64,000 bases of DNA from the NCBI RefSeq assembly GCF_013912005.1, contig NZ_JACESB010000005.1, positions 103,810 through 167,809 of the forward strand, read 5' to 3'. A program made the position numbers and the translations under genes. Shown piece after piece: positions 11,129-17,962 of the stretch; within the stretch, counting starts at the first letter, position 1, and every line of letters starts with the position of its first letter. The stretch comes from Brevundimonas sp. (GTDB taxonomy: Bacteria > Pseudomonadota > Alphaproteobacteria > Caulobacterales > Caulobacteraceae). The notes under the pieces are model-generated. The model was not told the DNA's origin and ran no database searches. It saw nothing but the letters and a program-made list of their open reading frames with translations.

Positions 11129-11749
11129 TTACCAGCGCCCCCCGCGCCTGACCGGGCGCAGCGACGAGATGCGGTCGTTCAGGCCGTGCTGCTGCAGGTT
11201 CCAGACATCATCGCTGAAGGTCCGGCACGTGCCGCGGAACCAGGCGTCGGTGCAGACCTCCCAGGATCCGCGGAAGCGCATCGAGCTGATGACGTCGTTG
11301 AAGCCGGTCTCGCGCAGGTTCCCCACCTCGCCGCGGAAGGTCGCGGACTGACCACGGTACAGGGCGTCGCGATAGACGGTGATCTCGTTGCGGCCGCCGC
11401 CCCAGCCGCCGTCCGGGCGGTCGGGACGATCGGGGCGGTCGGGGCGATCGGGACGGTCGGGACGACCCGGCCGATCCTCGTAGTCCCCGCGCCACGGCCC
11501 GCACACCAGCCGACCGTCCTCGTTGCGGATCTCGTAGTCGCCGCAGCGGTTGAGCTCGATCGACGTGCCGCGGATCCGGCCGTCCCGGGCCCGGCAGTCG
11601 GCGTACAGCCGCCCGCGGTTCACGTATTCGCCGCTGCAGCTGTCGCGATAGCTCCCGCGCGGCGCGACGCGCGCACCGCCTTCCCACTCCTGCGTCGCCG
11701 GGGCGCCGCCGGACAGCAGCGCGGCGGCGGCGAGACTCTCGATCAACAT
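11129..11749 (-). CDS. Secreted CVNH-domain plus beta/gamma-crystallin protein
   Basis: The 206-residue protein has three parts. After a short hydrophobic N-terminus (LAAAALL) comes a cyanovirin-N homology domain at about residues 33-83, recognised by SYRDSC, LYADCRARDG, TSIELNRC and EDGRLVC, with paired Cys. A linker at about 88-118 repeats Asp-Arg-Pro five or six times and ends in glycines. A beta/gamma-crystallin-type domain (about 121-202) shows two Greek-key halves, each with YRG or FRG followed by a conserved aromatic and an S/N-D-x-x-SS turn (NDVISSM, NDRISSL). AAGGAGG 7 bases before ATG 11749 fixes the start. CVNH domains bind glycans and crystallin domains often bind calcium, so an envelope or matrix glycan-binding role is plausible but inferred. 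The signal peptide is unusual because it has no early positive charge. Confidence 0.85.
   Translation of the reverse strand: MLIESLAAAALLSGGAPATQEWEGGARVAPRGSYRDSCSGEYVNRGRLYADCRARDGRIRGTSIELNRCGDYEIRNEDGRLVCGPWRGDYEDRPGRPDRPDRPDRPDRPDRPDGGWGGGRNEITVYRDALYRGQSATFRGEVGNLRETGFNDVISSMRFRGSWEVCTDAWFRGTCRTFSDDVWNLQQHGLNDRISSLRPVRRGGRW
11411..11470. repeat. Short in-frame tandem repeat coding Asp-Arg-Pro
   Basis: Nine-base units of the type GGTCGGGAC, GATCGGGGC and similar repeat about six times in phase and encode the PDR linker of the CVNH-crystallin protein. The units are degenerate at the third codon position. Such repeats can vary in number by slippage. Confidence 0.75.
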
Positions 11750-11964
11750 GGCATCCCTCCTTGGTGGCTCCGGACGCGAAAACGCGTCGATGGACGCACT
11801 GTTCAGCTTGGCGGATGAACCTTGGCTGTACAGCGACGTCGGAGATCGTTTCTTTTTGCGGCGAATGCGCCTATATCGAAAGTCTCAGCGCCCGGCCGAA
11901 AGGTCGGGCGCCGTCGTATCCGGAACCCGCGACCGCGGGCGCACAACAAGAAGCGAAGACGTCC

Positions 11965-12639
11965 ATGACCGACATCCTGATGCCCAAGGCCACCGCGGTC
12001 TGGCTGGTCGACAACACCTCGCTCACCTTCGAGCAGATCGCCGCCTTCTGCGGCCTGCACCCGCTCGAGGTTCGCGGCATCGCCGACGGCGACGTGGCCC
12101 GGGACATCCGCGGCGTCGATCCGATCACCGGCGGCCAGCTGACCCGCGAGGAGCTGGACAAGGCCCAGGCCAACCCCGACTACCGGATGCAGGCGGTGGT
12201 CAGCCGCCACGCCGAGCTGCTCAAGTCGGCCAAGCCGGCGCCCAAGTACACGCCGGTGTCGCGCCGCCAGGACCGCCCCGACGCCATCGCCTGGTTCGTG
12301 CGCAACCACCCCGAGGTCACCGACGCCCAGATCTCCAAGCTGCTGGGCACCACCAAGGCGACCATCGAGAGCGTGCGCAACCGCACCCACTGGAACAGCG
12401 CCAACATCAAGCCGGTCGATCCGGTCACCCTCGGCCTCGTCGGCCAGCTGCAGCTGGACGAGATCGTCAAGAAGGCGGCCGAGAAGAAGGCCCGCGACGA
12501 CGCGAAGAAGGGGGGCGCCACCCTCCAGCCGGCCGACGCCGAGCCGGAGGCCCCCGCCGAGCCGGAGTTCGTTCCGGAAGAGCGGGTCCGCCGCGGCGCC
12601 GAACCCACCGCGGAGTCGGTGTTCGGCTCGCGCGACTGA
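11965..12639 (+). CDS. trcR: DUF1013 family cell-cycle transcriptional regulator TrcR
   Basis: This family (DUF1013) is restricted to alphaproteobacteria and is annotated as the cell-cycle transcriptional regulator TrcR. The 224-residue protein starts MTDILMPKATAVWLVDN and has two helix-turn-helix-like parts: TSLTFEQIAAFCGLHPLEV (about residues 18-36) and DAQISKLLGTTKATIESVR (about 115-135). The C-terminal 60 residues are rich in Pro, Glu and Ala and look disordered. ATG 11965 matches the family start; a longer frame to 11761 is composed of non-coding-like sequence. A 215-bp region separates it from the divergent CVNH gene, and a bidirectional terminator follows at 12654. Confidence 0.9.
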   Translation: MTDILMPKATAVWLVDNTSLTFEQIAAFCGLHPLEVRGIADGDVARDIRGVDPITGGQLTREELDKAQANPDYRMQAVVSRHAELLKSAKPAPKYTPVSRRQDRPDAIAWFVRNHPEVTDAQISKLLGTTKATIESVRNRTHWNSANIKPVDPVTLGLVGQLQLDEIVKKAAEKKARDDAKKGGATLQPADAEPEAPAEPEFVPEERVRRGAEPTAESVFGSRD

Positions 12640-12653
12640 GGACGGAAAAGACG

Positions 12654-12692
12654 ACGGCCCCGGAGATCGCTCTCCGGGGCCGTTTCCGTTTT
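12654..12692. terminator. Bidirectional intrinsic terminator between trcR and ydcH
   Basis: ACGGCCCCGGAGA (12654-12666), loop TCGC, and TCTCCGGGGCCGT (12671-12683) form a perfect 13-bp stem. On the plus strand TTCCGTTTT follows. On the minus strand the flank reads CGTCTTTTCC. It can end trcR and the convergent small gene at 12704. On the minus strand the loop is GCGA, a GNRA tetraloop. Confidence 0.9.
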
Positions 12693-12703
12693 CGGGAGGC
12701 CCG

Positions 12704-12877
12704 CTAGTGGGTCCGGGCCTCCAGGCTGGTGATCTGTTCCTTCAGACGCAGCTTCTGCTGCTTCAACTCCCTGACGCGAAGCGGGTCCGCGGAGGGGTGG
12801 GTCATCTCCTGCTGGATGGTGCGGTCCAGCATGCGGTGACGGTTTCCCAGTTCGCGGATACGAGCTTCAATGGTCAT
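12704..12877 (-). CDS. YdcH family small protein (DUF465)
   Basis: The 57-residue protein (MTIEARIRELGNRHRMLDRT...) has the DUF465/YdcH pattern: a helical hairpin with R-x-L, a Pro turn (HPSADPLRV) and a basic second helix KQQKLRLKEQI. Function is unknown. GGAGG 8 bases before ATG 12877 supports the start over a longer frame. A second member of the same family lies at 14105-14329, on the far side of ubiX and the DUF2390 gene. Confidence 0.85.
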   Translation of the reverse strand: MTIEARIRELGNRHRMLDRTIQQEMTHPSADPLRVRELKQQKLRLKEQITSLEARTH

Positions 12878-12933
12878 GGCTTGCGCCTCCATGTCTAAGG
12901 GACCACTAGAGTGAGCGCCCGGCCCGACCGCCT

Positions 12934-13605
12934 GTGGAATCACATTCCGGTGAGGCGGCGGGCCTTCCCGACCCGACCAGCCTGGAGCCGGAATTGGCCG
13001 AAGATGTGAACGGAGCCGCAGTCCCCCCGTCGCGGCTGGTGGTGGGAATCTCCGGCGCGTCCGGCGTGATCTACGGCATACGGGCGCTGGACGCCCTGCG
13101 GGAGCTCGGCGTCGAGAGCCATCTGGTGGTCAGCCGCGCCGCCTTGCTGACGCTGTCGCAGGAAACCGATCTGACGGCGGACGATCTCGCCGGCCGCGCG
13201 GACGTGACGCACCGGCTGAACGACGTCGGCGCGACGATCGCCTCGGGTTCGTTCCGGACCATGGGCATGCTGGTGGCCCCCTGCTCGGTCCGGACCATGG
13301 GCGAGATCGCCACCGGCGTGACCTCGACCCTGCTGAGCCGCGCCGCCGACGTCACGCTCAAGGAGCGCCGGCCTCTGGTGCTGATGGTGCGCGAGACGCC
13401 GCTCCACCTCGGACATCTGCGCACCATGACCGCCCTGGCGGAGATGGGCGCGGTGATCGCCCCGCCCCTGCCCGCCTTCTATGCGAAACCCGGCACGGTC
13501 GCCGAGATGGTCGACCAGTCGGTGGGCCGGGCGCTCGACGTGTTCGGGCTCGACTGGAGCGCCGTGAAGCGGTGGGACGGCCTCCGCGCGGCGGAGCGGG
13601 CGTGA
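12934..13605 (+). CDS. ubiX: Flavin prenyltransferase UbiX
   Basis: UbiX prenylates FMN with dimethylallyl phosphate to make the cofactor of UbiD decarboxylases, in ubiquinone synthesis. The core motifs are present: VVGISGASGVIYG (flavin/phosphate loop), a Ser/Thr-rich segment ASGSFRTMGM, APCSVRTMGEIATG, and RRPLVLMVRETPLHLGH near the C-terminus. The start is unsure. The frame opens at GTG 12934, but about 33 residues then precede the usual UbiX start; TTG 12994 (GGAG 6 bases upstream) or GTG 13006 would fit the family length better. The 3' end overlaps the next gene by four bases. Confidence 0.93.
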   Translation: MESHSGEAAGLPDPTSLEPELAEDVNGAAVPPSRLVVGISGASGVIYGIRALDALRELGVESHLVVSRAALLTLSQETDLTADDLAGRADVTHRLNDVGATIASGSFRTMGMLVAPCSVRTMGEIATGVTSTLLSRAADVTLKERRPLVLMVRETPLHLGHLRTMTALAEMGAVIAPPLPAFYAKPGTVAEMVDQSVGRALDVFGLDWSAVKRWDGLRAAERA

Positions 13606-14066
13606 CCCTCTGGGACTGGTCGCTGCGCGCCTGGCGGGCGCCGGGCGTCGAGACCGCCTGCCTCGACCTGCAGGACGCCCAGGGTCAGAACATCCCCCTG
13701 TTGCTGTGGGCGGCCTGGACCGCCGCCACCGGCCGGACGCTCGCCGGGGACGACATCGAGGCCGCCTGCGACACGGCGCGGGTCTGGCAGGATGCGGTGG
13801 TGCTGCCGCTGCGCGGGGTCAGACGGGCGCTGAAGACGCGGATCCCCGACATCGACGACGAGGATCGCGAGGCGGTGCGGTCCCAGGTGCAGGCGGTCGA
13901 GCTCGACGTGGAACGACGTCTCCTCGCCGCTCTCGAGCGCATTTCGCCGGCCGTCTCCGGCCCGCCGAAGCCGGTTCTGCCGGCCCTCGTCGCCGTTTCG
14001 CGGCAGTGGTCGCCGGTGACGCCGCGGACGGCGCTCACCCTCCTCGCCGAGCGCCTTCCGGGGTGA
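13602..14066 (+). CDS. TIGR02444/DUF2390 family protein
   Basis: The 154-residue protein starts VTLWDWSLRAW and contains DLQDAQGQNIPLLLWAAW, the hallmark of the DUF2390 (TIGR02444) family of unknown function. It is helical with no signal or membrane segment. GTG 13602 overlaps the ubiX TGA (GTGA), so translation is coupled to ubiX. What the pair does together is not known. Confidence 0.85.
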   Translation: MTLWDWSLRAWRAPGVETACLDLQDAQGQNIPLLLWAAWTAATGRTLAGDDIEAACDTARVWQDAVVLPLRGVRRALKTRIPDIDDEDREAVRSQVQAVELDVERRLLAALERISPAVSGPPKPVLPALVAVSRQWSPVTPRTALTLLAERLPG

Positions 14067-14104
14067 CCGGCGGCGCGTTATAAGCGGCGCGCTCCGGGGC
14101 CGAC

Positions 14105-14329
14105 ATGAACGACGACGATCCGATTCTCAGCGAGGCTGAAAAGGCGCTGCACGCGCGGCTCAAGGAGCTGCAGCAGGAACACGCCGACCTCGACGCCTCG
14201 ATCGAGGCGCTCGGCTGCATGCCCATACCGGACCAGCTGATGATCGCGCGGCTGAAGCGGAAGAAGCTGGTGCTGCGCGACGAGATCGTGAAGATCGAGG
14301 CGATCGTCCTGCCGGACATCATCGCCTGA
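14105..14329 (+). CDS. YdcH family small protein (DUF465), second copy
   Basis: The 74-residue acidic-then-basic helical protein has the family arrangement: a first helix (ARLKELQQEHADLDASIEAL), a turn with Pro (MPIPDQL) and a basic second helix (IARLKRKKLVLRDEI). It lies 38 bases after the DUF2390 gene, so it may be the last gene of a ubiX transcript. Its role is unknown. It is convergent with the GGDEF gene. Confidence 0.85.
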   Translation: MNDDDPILSEAEKALHARLKELQQEHADLDASIEALGCMPIPDQLMIARLKRKKLVLRDEIVKIEAIVLPDIIA

Positions 14330-14333
14330 GGCC

Positions 14334-14897
14334 TCAGCGCCCCTTCTTGCGCACCCACATGGCGGCGTCCGCCTCGGCCAGCCAGACCTCCGGATCGTCC
14401 TGCCCGGCGAACGCCCGCACACCGAACGAGCCGCCGAGGCCGGCGGATCGCCCCTCCCATTCGAACGGCTGCGCCTCCAGCGCCGCCGCCAGCCGTCGCG
14501 CCTTCTCGCGACCTTCCTCGAGCCCGGCGTTGAGCATCAGCAGGGCGAACTCGTCGCCGCCCAGCCGGCCGACGGCGTCGGACTCCCGCAGGTTGGCGAG
14601 CAGCAGCCGGGCCACGTGCACCAGCGCCGCGTCCCCGGCGGCGTGACCGAGCCGGTCGTTGACGCCCTTGAACCCGTCGAGGTCGAGGTAGAGCAGCACC
14701 GCGGGCACGCCGTGACGCTGGCAATAGGCCATGGCCCCCTTCATCGCCGCCACGAAGCCGCGGCGGTTCAACGCCGGCGTCAGCACGTCGTGATCGGCCG
14801 CCGCCTCGGCCGCCTCGGCCCTCAGGCGCAGGGCCTCGACCTCGGCGCGCAGGCGCTCGATCTCGGCGTACGGGTCGATGGCGGCCGCGTGGCTCAC
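14334..14897 (-). CDS. Small GGDEF diguanylate cyclase
   Basis: This is a 187-residue protein with an N-terminal coiled coil (about residues 10-34, EIERLRAEVEALRLRAEAA) and one GGDEF domain. The active-site motif is RLGGDEF at about residues 111-117, with the metal-binding LYLDLDGFKGVND upstream. The product-inhibition I-site RESD lies exactly five residues before GGDEF. It should therefore make cyclic di-GMP and be feedback-inhibited. There is no sensor domain besides the coiled coil, which may drive dimerisation. GTG 14897 is the first plausible start, with a weak ribosome binding site. purE is divergent, 123 bp away. Confidence 0.87.
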   Translation of the reverse strand: MSHAAAIDPYAEIERLRAEVEALRLRAEAAEAAADHDVLTPALNRRGFVAAMKGAMAYCQRHGVPAVLLYLDLDGFKGVNDRLGHAAGDAALVHVARLLLANLRESDAVGRLGGDEFALLMLNAGLEEGREKARRLAAALEAQPFEWEGRSAGLGGSFGVRAFAGQDDPEVWLAEADAAMWVRKKGR

Positions 14898-15020
14898 GGT
14901 CGGAAGGCGCTCCCCGGCCGGCGACTCAGCACGCCCGGCCGCCGTTGAGCCTAGCGCCCTCGGTTGCGGGCGCAACGCGAGTCCTGTATCGCGCCGCTTT
15001 CCGCGAAGGAGCCCGGACGC

Positions 15021-15512
15021 ATGACGACCGAGACCCCCCCGGTGGCGATCATCATGGGCAGCCGTTCGGACTGGCCGACGATGCGGCAGGCGGCCGAAGC
15101 GCTCGACCGCCTGGGCGTGGCCTGGGAGGCGAAGGTGGTCAGCGCCCACCGCACCCCGCAACGGCTGTTCGACTTCGCGACCGGGGCGAAGGCCGCGGGC
15201 TACAGGGTGATCATCGCGGGAGCCGGCGGCGCGGCCCACCTGCCGGGCATGGCCGCCTCGATGACGGAGCTGCCGGTGCTCGGCGTGCCGGTCGAGTCCA
15301 AGGCGCTCAAGGGCATGGACAGCCTGCTGTCGATCGCCCAGATGCCGGGCGGCGTTCCGGTCGCCACCCTCGCCATCGGCGAGCCGGGGGCGAAGAACGC
15401 CGGCATCCTCGCGGCGCAGATTCTCGCCCTGTCGGACGATGCCCTCGCCGGCCGGCTCGCCGCCTTCCGCGCCGCCCAGACCGAGGCGGTGCACGAGACG
15501 GTCGAGGACTGA
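15021..15512 (+). CDS. purE: N5-carboxyaminoimidazole ribonucleotide mutase PurE
   Basis: PurE converts N5-CAIR to CAIR in purine synthesis, after PurK. The 163-residue protein has the class I motifs [34 protein letters not shown] and [23 protein letters not shown] precedes ATG 15021 at a good distance; an in-frame ATG at 14964 has no such site. purK follows immediately, its GTG starting one base after the purE TGA. Confidence 0.97.
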   Translation: MTTETPPVAIIMGSRSDWPTMRQAAEALDRLGVAWEAKVVSAHRTPQRLFDFATGAKAAGYRVIIAGAGGAAHLPGMAASMTELPVLGVPVESKALKGMDSLLSIAQMPGGVPVATLAIGEPGAKNAGILAAQILALSDDALAGRLAAFRAAQTEAVHETVED

Positions 15513-16592
15513 GTGAGCGCCTCCCCCCTGCCCCCCGGCTCCACCATCGGCATCCTCGGCGGCGGCCAGCTGGGCCGGATGCTCAGCCAGGCGGCGTCGC
15601 GCCTCGGCTTCAACGTCGTCATCCTCGACCCGGAGGAGAACTGCCCGGCCGGACGGGTGTCGCAGGGGCAGCTCGTCGCCGCCTATGACGACGCCACGGC
15701 GCTGACGGTGCTCGGCCGGGTGGCGCAGGCCGTGACCTTCGAGTTCGAGAACGTGCCGGCGGCCTCGGTCGAGCGGCTGGTCGAGGGCGGCGCCACGGTG
15801 TCGCCGGGCCCCCGGGCGCTGGCGGTGGCGCAGGACCGGGTCGAGGAGAAGACCTTCCTGAACGGCGTCGGCGCGACGACGGTGGACTTCGTGGCGGTCG
15901 ACAGCCTCGACGATCTGATCGCAGGTCTGGAGCGGCTGGGGACGCCGTCGCTGCTGAAGACCCGCCGCGAGGGCTACGACGGCAAGGGCCAGGTCTGGGT
16001 GCGCGCCGCCAGCGAGGCCGCCGACGCCTGGAACGCCATCGGGAGCCGGCCCGCCGTGCTGGAGGCGAAGGCGGCCTTCGTGCGCGAGCTGTCGGTGATC
16101 GCCGCACGCGGTCGCGACGGCTCGGTCGCGGTCTATCCGCTGGGCGAGAACGTGCATGAGGGCGGCGTGCTGCGCACCACCGTGGCGCCGGCGACGGTCG
16201 ACGCCGGCACGGCCGCCCGGGCGGTGGAGATCGCCGAAGCCATCCTCAACGGTCTAGATTACGTCGGGGTGCTGGGCGTGGAGCTGTTCGACCTCGGCGG
16301 CGGCGAGCTGCGGGTCAACGAGATCGCCCCGCGGGTGCACAACACCGGCCACTGGACCCAGGACGGCTGCGCCTGCGACCAGTTCGAACAGCATATCCGC
16401 GCCATCGCCGGCTGGCCGCTGGGCCCGACCGCCGCCCACGCCCGGGTCGAGATGACCAACCTGCTCGGCGACGAGGTCGACCGGTGGCGCGAGCTGTCGG
16501 CCGCGCCGGACGCCCGCCTGCACCTCTACGGCAAGGCCGAGGCCCGGCCGGGCCGCAAGATGGGCCATGTGAACCGGGTGAAGCCGCTCTAG
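15513..16592 (+). CDS. purK: 5-(carboxyamino)imidazole ribonucleotide synthase PurK
   Basis: PurK makes N5-CAIR from AIR, bicarbonate and ATP. The 359-residue ATP-grasp protein has the N-terminal GILGGGQLGRML, the ATP-binding LLKTRREGYDGKGQ and the C-terminal FDLGGGELRVNEIAPRVHNTGHWT. The start is GTG 15513, directly after the purE stop, so the two are translated together. Its 3' end overlaps the coq9 stop on the opposite strand by four bases. Confidence 0.97.
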   Translation: MSASPLPPGSTIGILGGGQLGRMLSQAASRLGFNVVILDPEENCPAGRVSQGQLVAAYDDATALTVLGRVAQAVTFEFENVPAASVERLVEGGATVSPGPRALAVAQDRVEEKTFLNGVGATTVDFVAVDSLDDLIAGLERLGTPSLLKTRREGYDGKGQVWVRAASEAADAWNAIGSRPAVLEAKAAFVRELSVIAARGRDGSVAVYPLGENVHEGGVLRTTVAPATVDAGTAARAVEIAEAILNGLDYVGVLGVELFDLGGGELRVNEIAPRVHNTGHWTQDGCACDQFEQHIRAIAGWPLGPTAAHARVEMTNLLGDEVDRWRELSAAPDARLHLYGKAEARPGRKMGHVNRVKPL

Positions 16593-17287
16593 CCGGCTTC
16601 GCTGCGCGCCCCGTACCGCAGCCGCGCCAGTACGTCGGTGACCTTCCGCAGCGGGGCGTCGAAATCCTTGCCGGCCTTCCACTTCTCGAAGGCCATGACG
16701 TTGTCGATGCGGCGCGCCACGAAGGCCTCGGCGGCGTCCTGGCCGTCGAACCAGCGCAGGGTCAGGGCCGGGATCAGGATGCCGGAAAGGATGGCGCGCT
16801 TGGAATAGTGGTTCCAGTCGGTCGCGGTGTCGCCGGCCCAGCGCCACAGCAGGTCGGCGGTCTCCCAGGCGAGTTGCAGGCCGAGGTCCGTGTTGGTCGG
16901 CAGGGCGAGGAAGGCGGCGCAGCGGCGGGTCGCCTCCAGGTCCCCGGCGCCCGCCTCCATGCGGGCGGAGACGGCGCGGGCGATTCGCTCGCGGATCTTC
17001 AGCGTCGCCGGATCCACGTCGGCGAGCGCCGCCATGGCCCGGTCGTCGTGCCGCCGCGACAGCAGGGCGGCGAGGTCGCGGGCGCCGTTGGGGAACAGCA
17101 GCTCCTCGTCGCCGACGGAGAGGCCCAGCTCCTCGCAGGCGGCGCGAACCATGCGGCCGTTCCAGCCGGTGCGGGGCGCATGGCGGATTGCGGCGTCGAG
17201 AACCGCCTGCTCCATCTGGTCCGCCCAATCGGCCTTGACGGCCTCGCCTTCGGGCTCCGCATTCGACAGGTGTGGCGCGTCGGTCAT
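16589..17287 (-). CDS. COQ9 family protein, ubiquinone biosynthesis
   Basis: COQ9 is a lipid-binding accessory factor for the hydroxylation steps of ubiquinone synthesis. The 232-residue protein has a TetR-like N-terminal helical part ([16 protein letters not shown]), the segment [14 protein letters not shown] typical of COQ9, and a C-terminal helix after residue 195. The start is ATG 17287. It is convergent and overlaps purK by four bases. With ubiX, this is the second ubiquinone gene in the window, but they are not adjacent. Confidence 0.88.
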   Translation of the reverse strand: MTDAPHLSNAEPEGEAVKADWADQMEQAVLDAAIRHAPRTGWNGRMVRAACEELGLSVGDEELLFPNGARDLAALLSRRHDDRAMAALADVDPATLKIRERIARAVSARMEAGAGDLEATRRCAAFLALPTNTDLGLQLAWETADLLWRWAGDTATDWNHYSKRAILSGILIPALTLRWFDGQDAAEAFVARRIDNVMAFEKWKAGKDFDAPLRKVTDVLARLRYGARSEAG

Positions 17288-17460
17288 GGCGCCAGCATAA
17301 GCCCGTCCGGCGGGCGTTTCGACCCATCACAAAGGGCCGCGACGATCTGGACAGTGCGGAACGGCTCGTGTATCAGCCCGCCTTCACTCACGGGCCCCGG
17401 TCCGGGAGCGCGAGATTTTATTTGTCTGCCCGTCTCCCTCACAGGACGCGGCGGGCAGCC

Positions 17461-17478
17461 AAAGGAGAGTTTCACCTG
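17461..17478 (+). promoter_or_regulatory. Ribosome binding site that decides the CTG start of rpsU
   Basis: AAAGGAG at 17461-17467, then 8 bases, then CTG at 17476. The site matches the anti-Shine-Dalgarno well and is the main reason to place the start at a non-canonical codon. Confidence 0.75.
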
Positions 17479-17712
17479 GTTCAGATTTTCGTCCGCGACA
17501 ACAACGTCGATCAGGCGCTGAAGGCCCTGAAGAAGAAGATGCAGCGCGAAGGCAGCTTCCGTGAAATGAAGCGCCACGTGCACTACGAGAAGCCCTCGGA
17601 GAAGCGCGCCCGCCAGAAGGCGGAAGCCGTGCGCCGCGCCCGCAAGCTGGCCCGCAAGCGCGCCCAGCGCGAAGGCCTGCTGCCGGCCCCCAAGCCGCGC
17701 CCCGGCCGGTAA
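17476..17712 (+). CDS. rpsU: 30S ribosomal protein S21, apparent CTG start
   Basis: S21 helps the 30S subunit pair with the leader of mRNA. The protein reads (M)[19 protein letters not shown] and ends in a basic tail, 78 residues, the usual length. The codon at the family's initiator position is CTG (17476-17478). AAAGGAG at 17461-17467 lies 8 bases before it, an ideal distance. There is no in-frame ATG or GTG nearby; the only canonical alternative, TTG 17422, would add 18 unrelated residues and has no ribosome binding site. A strong terminator follows at 17739. It is divergent from coq9. Confidence 0.93.
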   Translation: MVQIFVRDNNVDQALKALKKKMQREGSFREMKRHVHYEKPSEKRARQKAEAVRRARKLARKRAQREGLLPAPKPRPGR

Positions 17713-17738
17713 GACCGGCTCCACGAGGCTGAACGATC

Positions 17739-17770
17739 AAGGGCCGCTCCGGAAACGGGGCGGCCCTTTT
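17739..17770 (+). terminator. Intrinsic terminator of rpsU
   Basis: AAGGGCCGCTCCG, loop GAAA (a GNRA tetraloop), and CGGGGCGGCCCTT form a 13-bp stem with one wobble, followed by TT. Confidence 0.88.
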
Positions 17771-17922
17771 CGTTGTCTGCTCACCTCGCCTTCAGCCGAA
17801 TCCGACGGCGAGCACAGGCGGCCGAGGGGGCCAGGAGCGGGCGACGCCGGCGGATCCGGTCGGGACGTCAGCCGGCCGGGTCTGCGCCGCCCTTCCCCCC
17901 AACAGCTGCGCGCTCCCCCAGT

Positions 17923-17941
17923 CGCCGGCGGCAAGCCGGCG
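17923..17941. repeat. GC-rich hairpin downstream of the ABC-2 permease gene
   Basis: CGCCGGC (17923-17929), GGCAA, GCCGGCG (17935-17941). It lies about 20 bases past the permease stop on the minus strand. There is no T-tract, so it may stabilise the mRNA end rather than terminate. Confidence 0.4.
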
Positions 17942-17962
17942 GAGGGGTGAGGCCGACCCGGC

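Noticed and set aside
11411-11470. CRISPR-like repeat
   Set aside because: The units are nine bases, degenerate and without spacers, and they encode an in-frame Asp-Arg-Pro linker.
17422-17475. TTG start for rpsU
   Set aside because: It would add 18 unrelated residues and lacks a ribosome binding site, while AAAGGAG stands 8 bases before the CTG.
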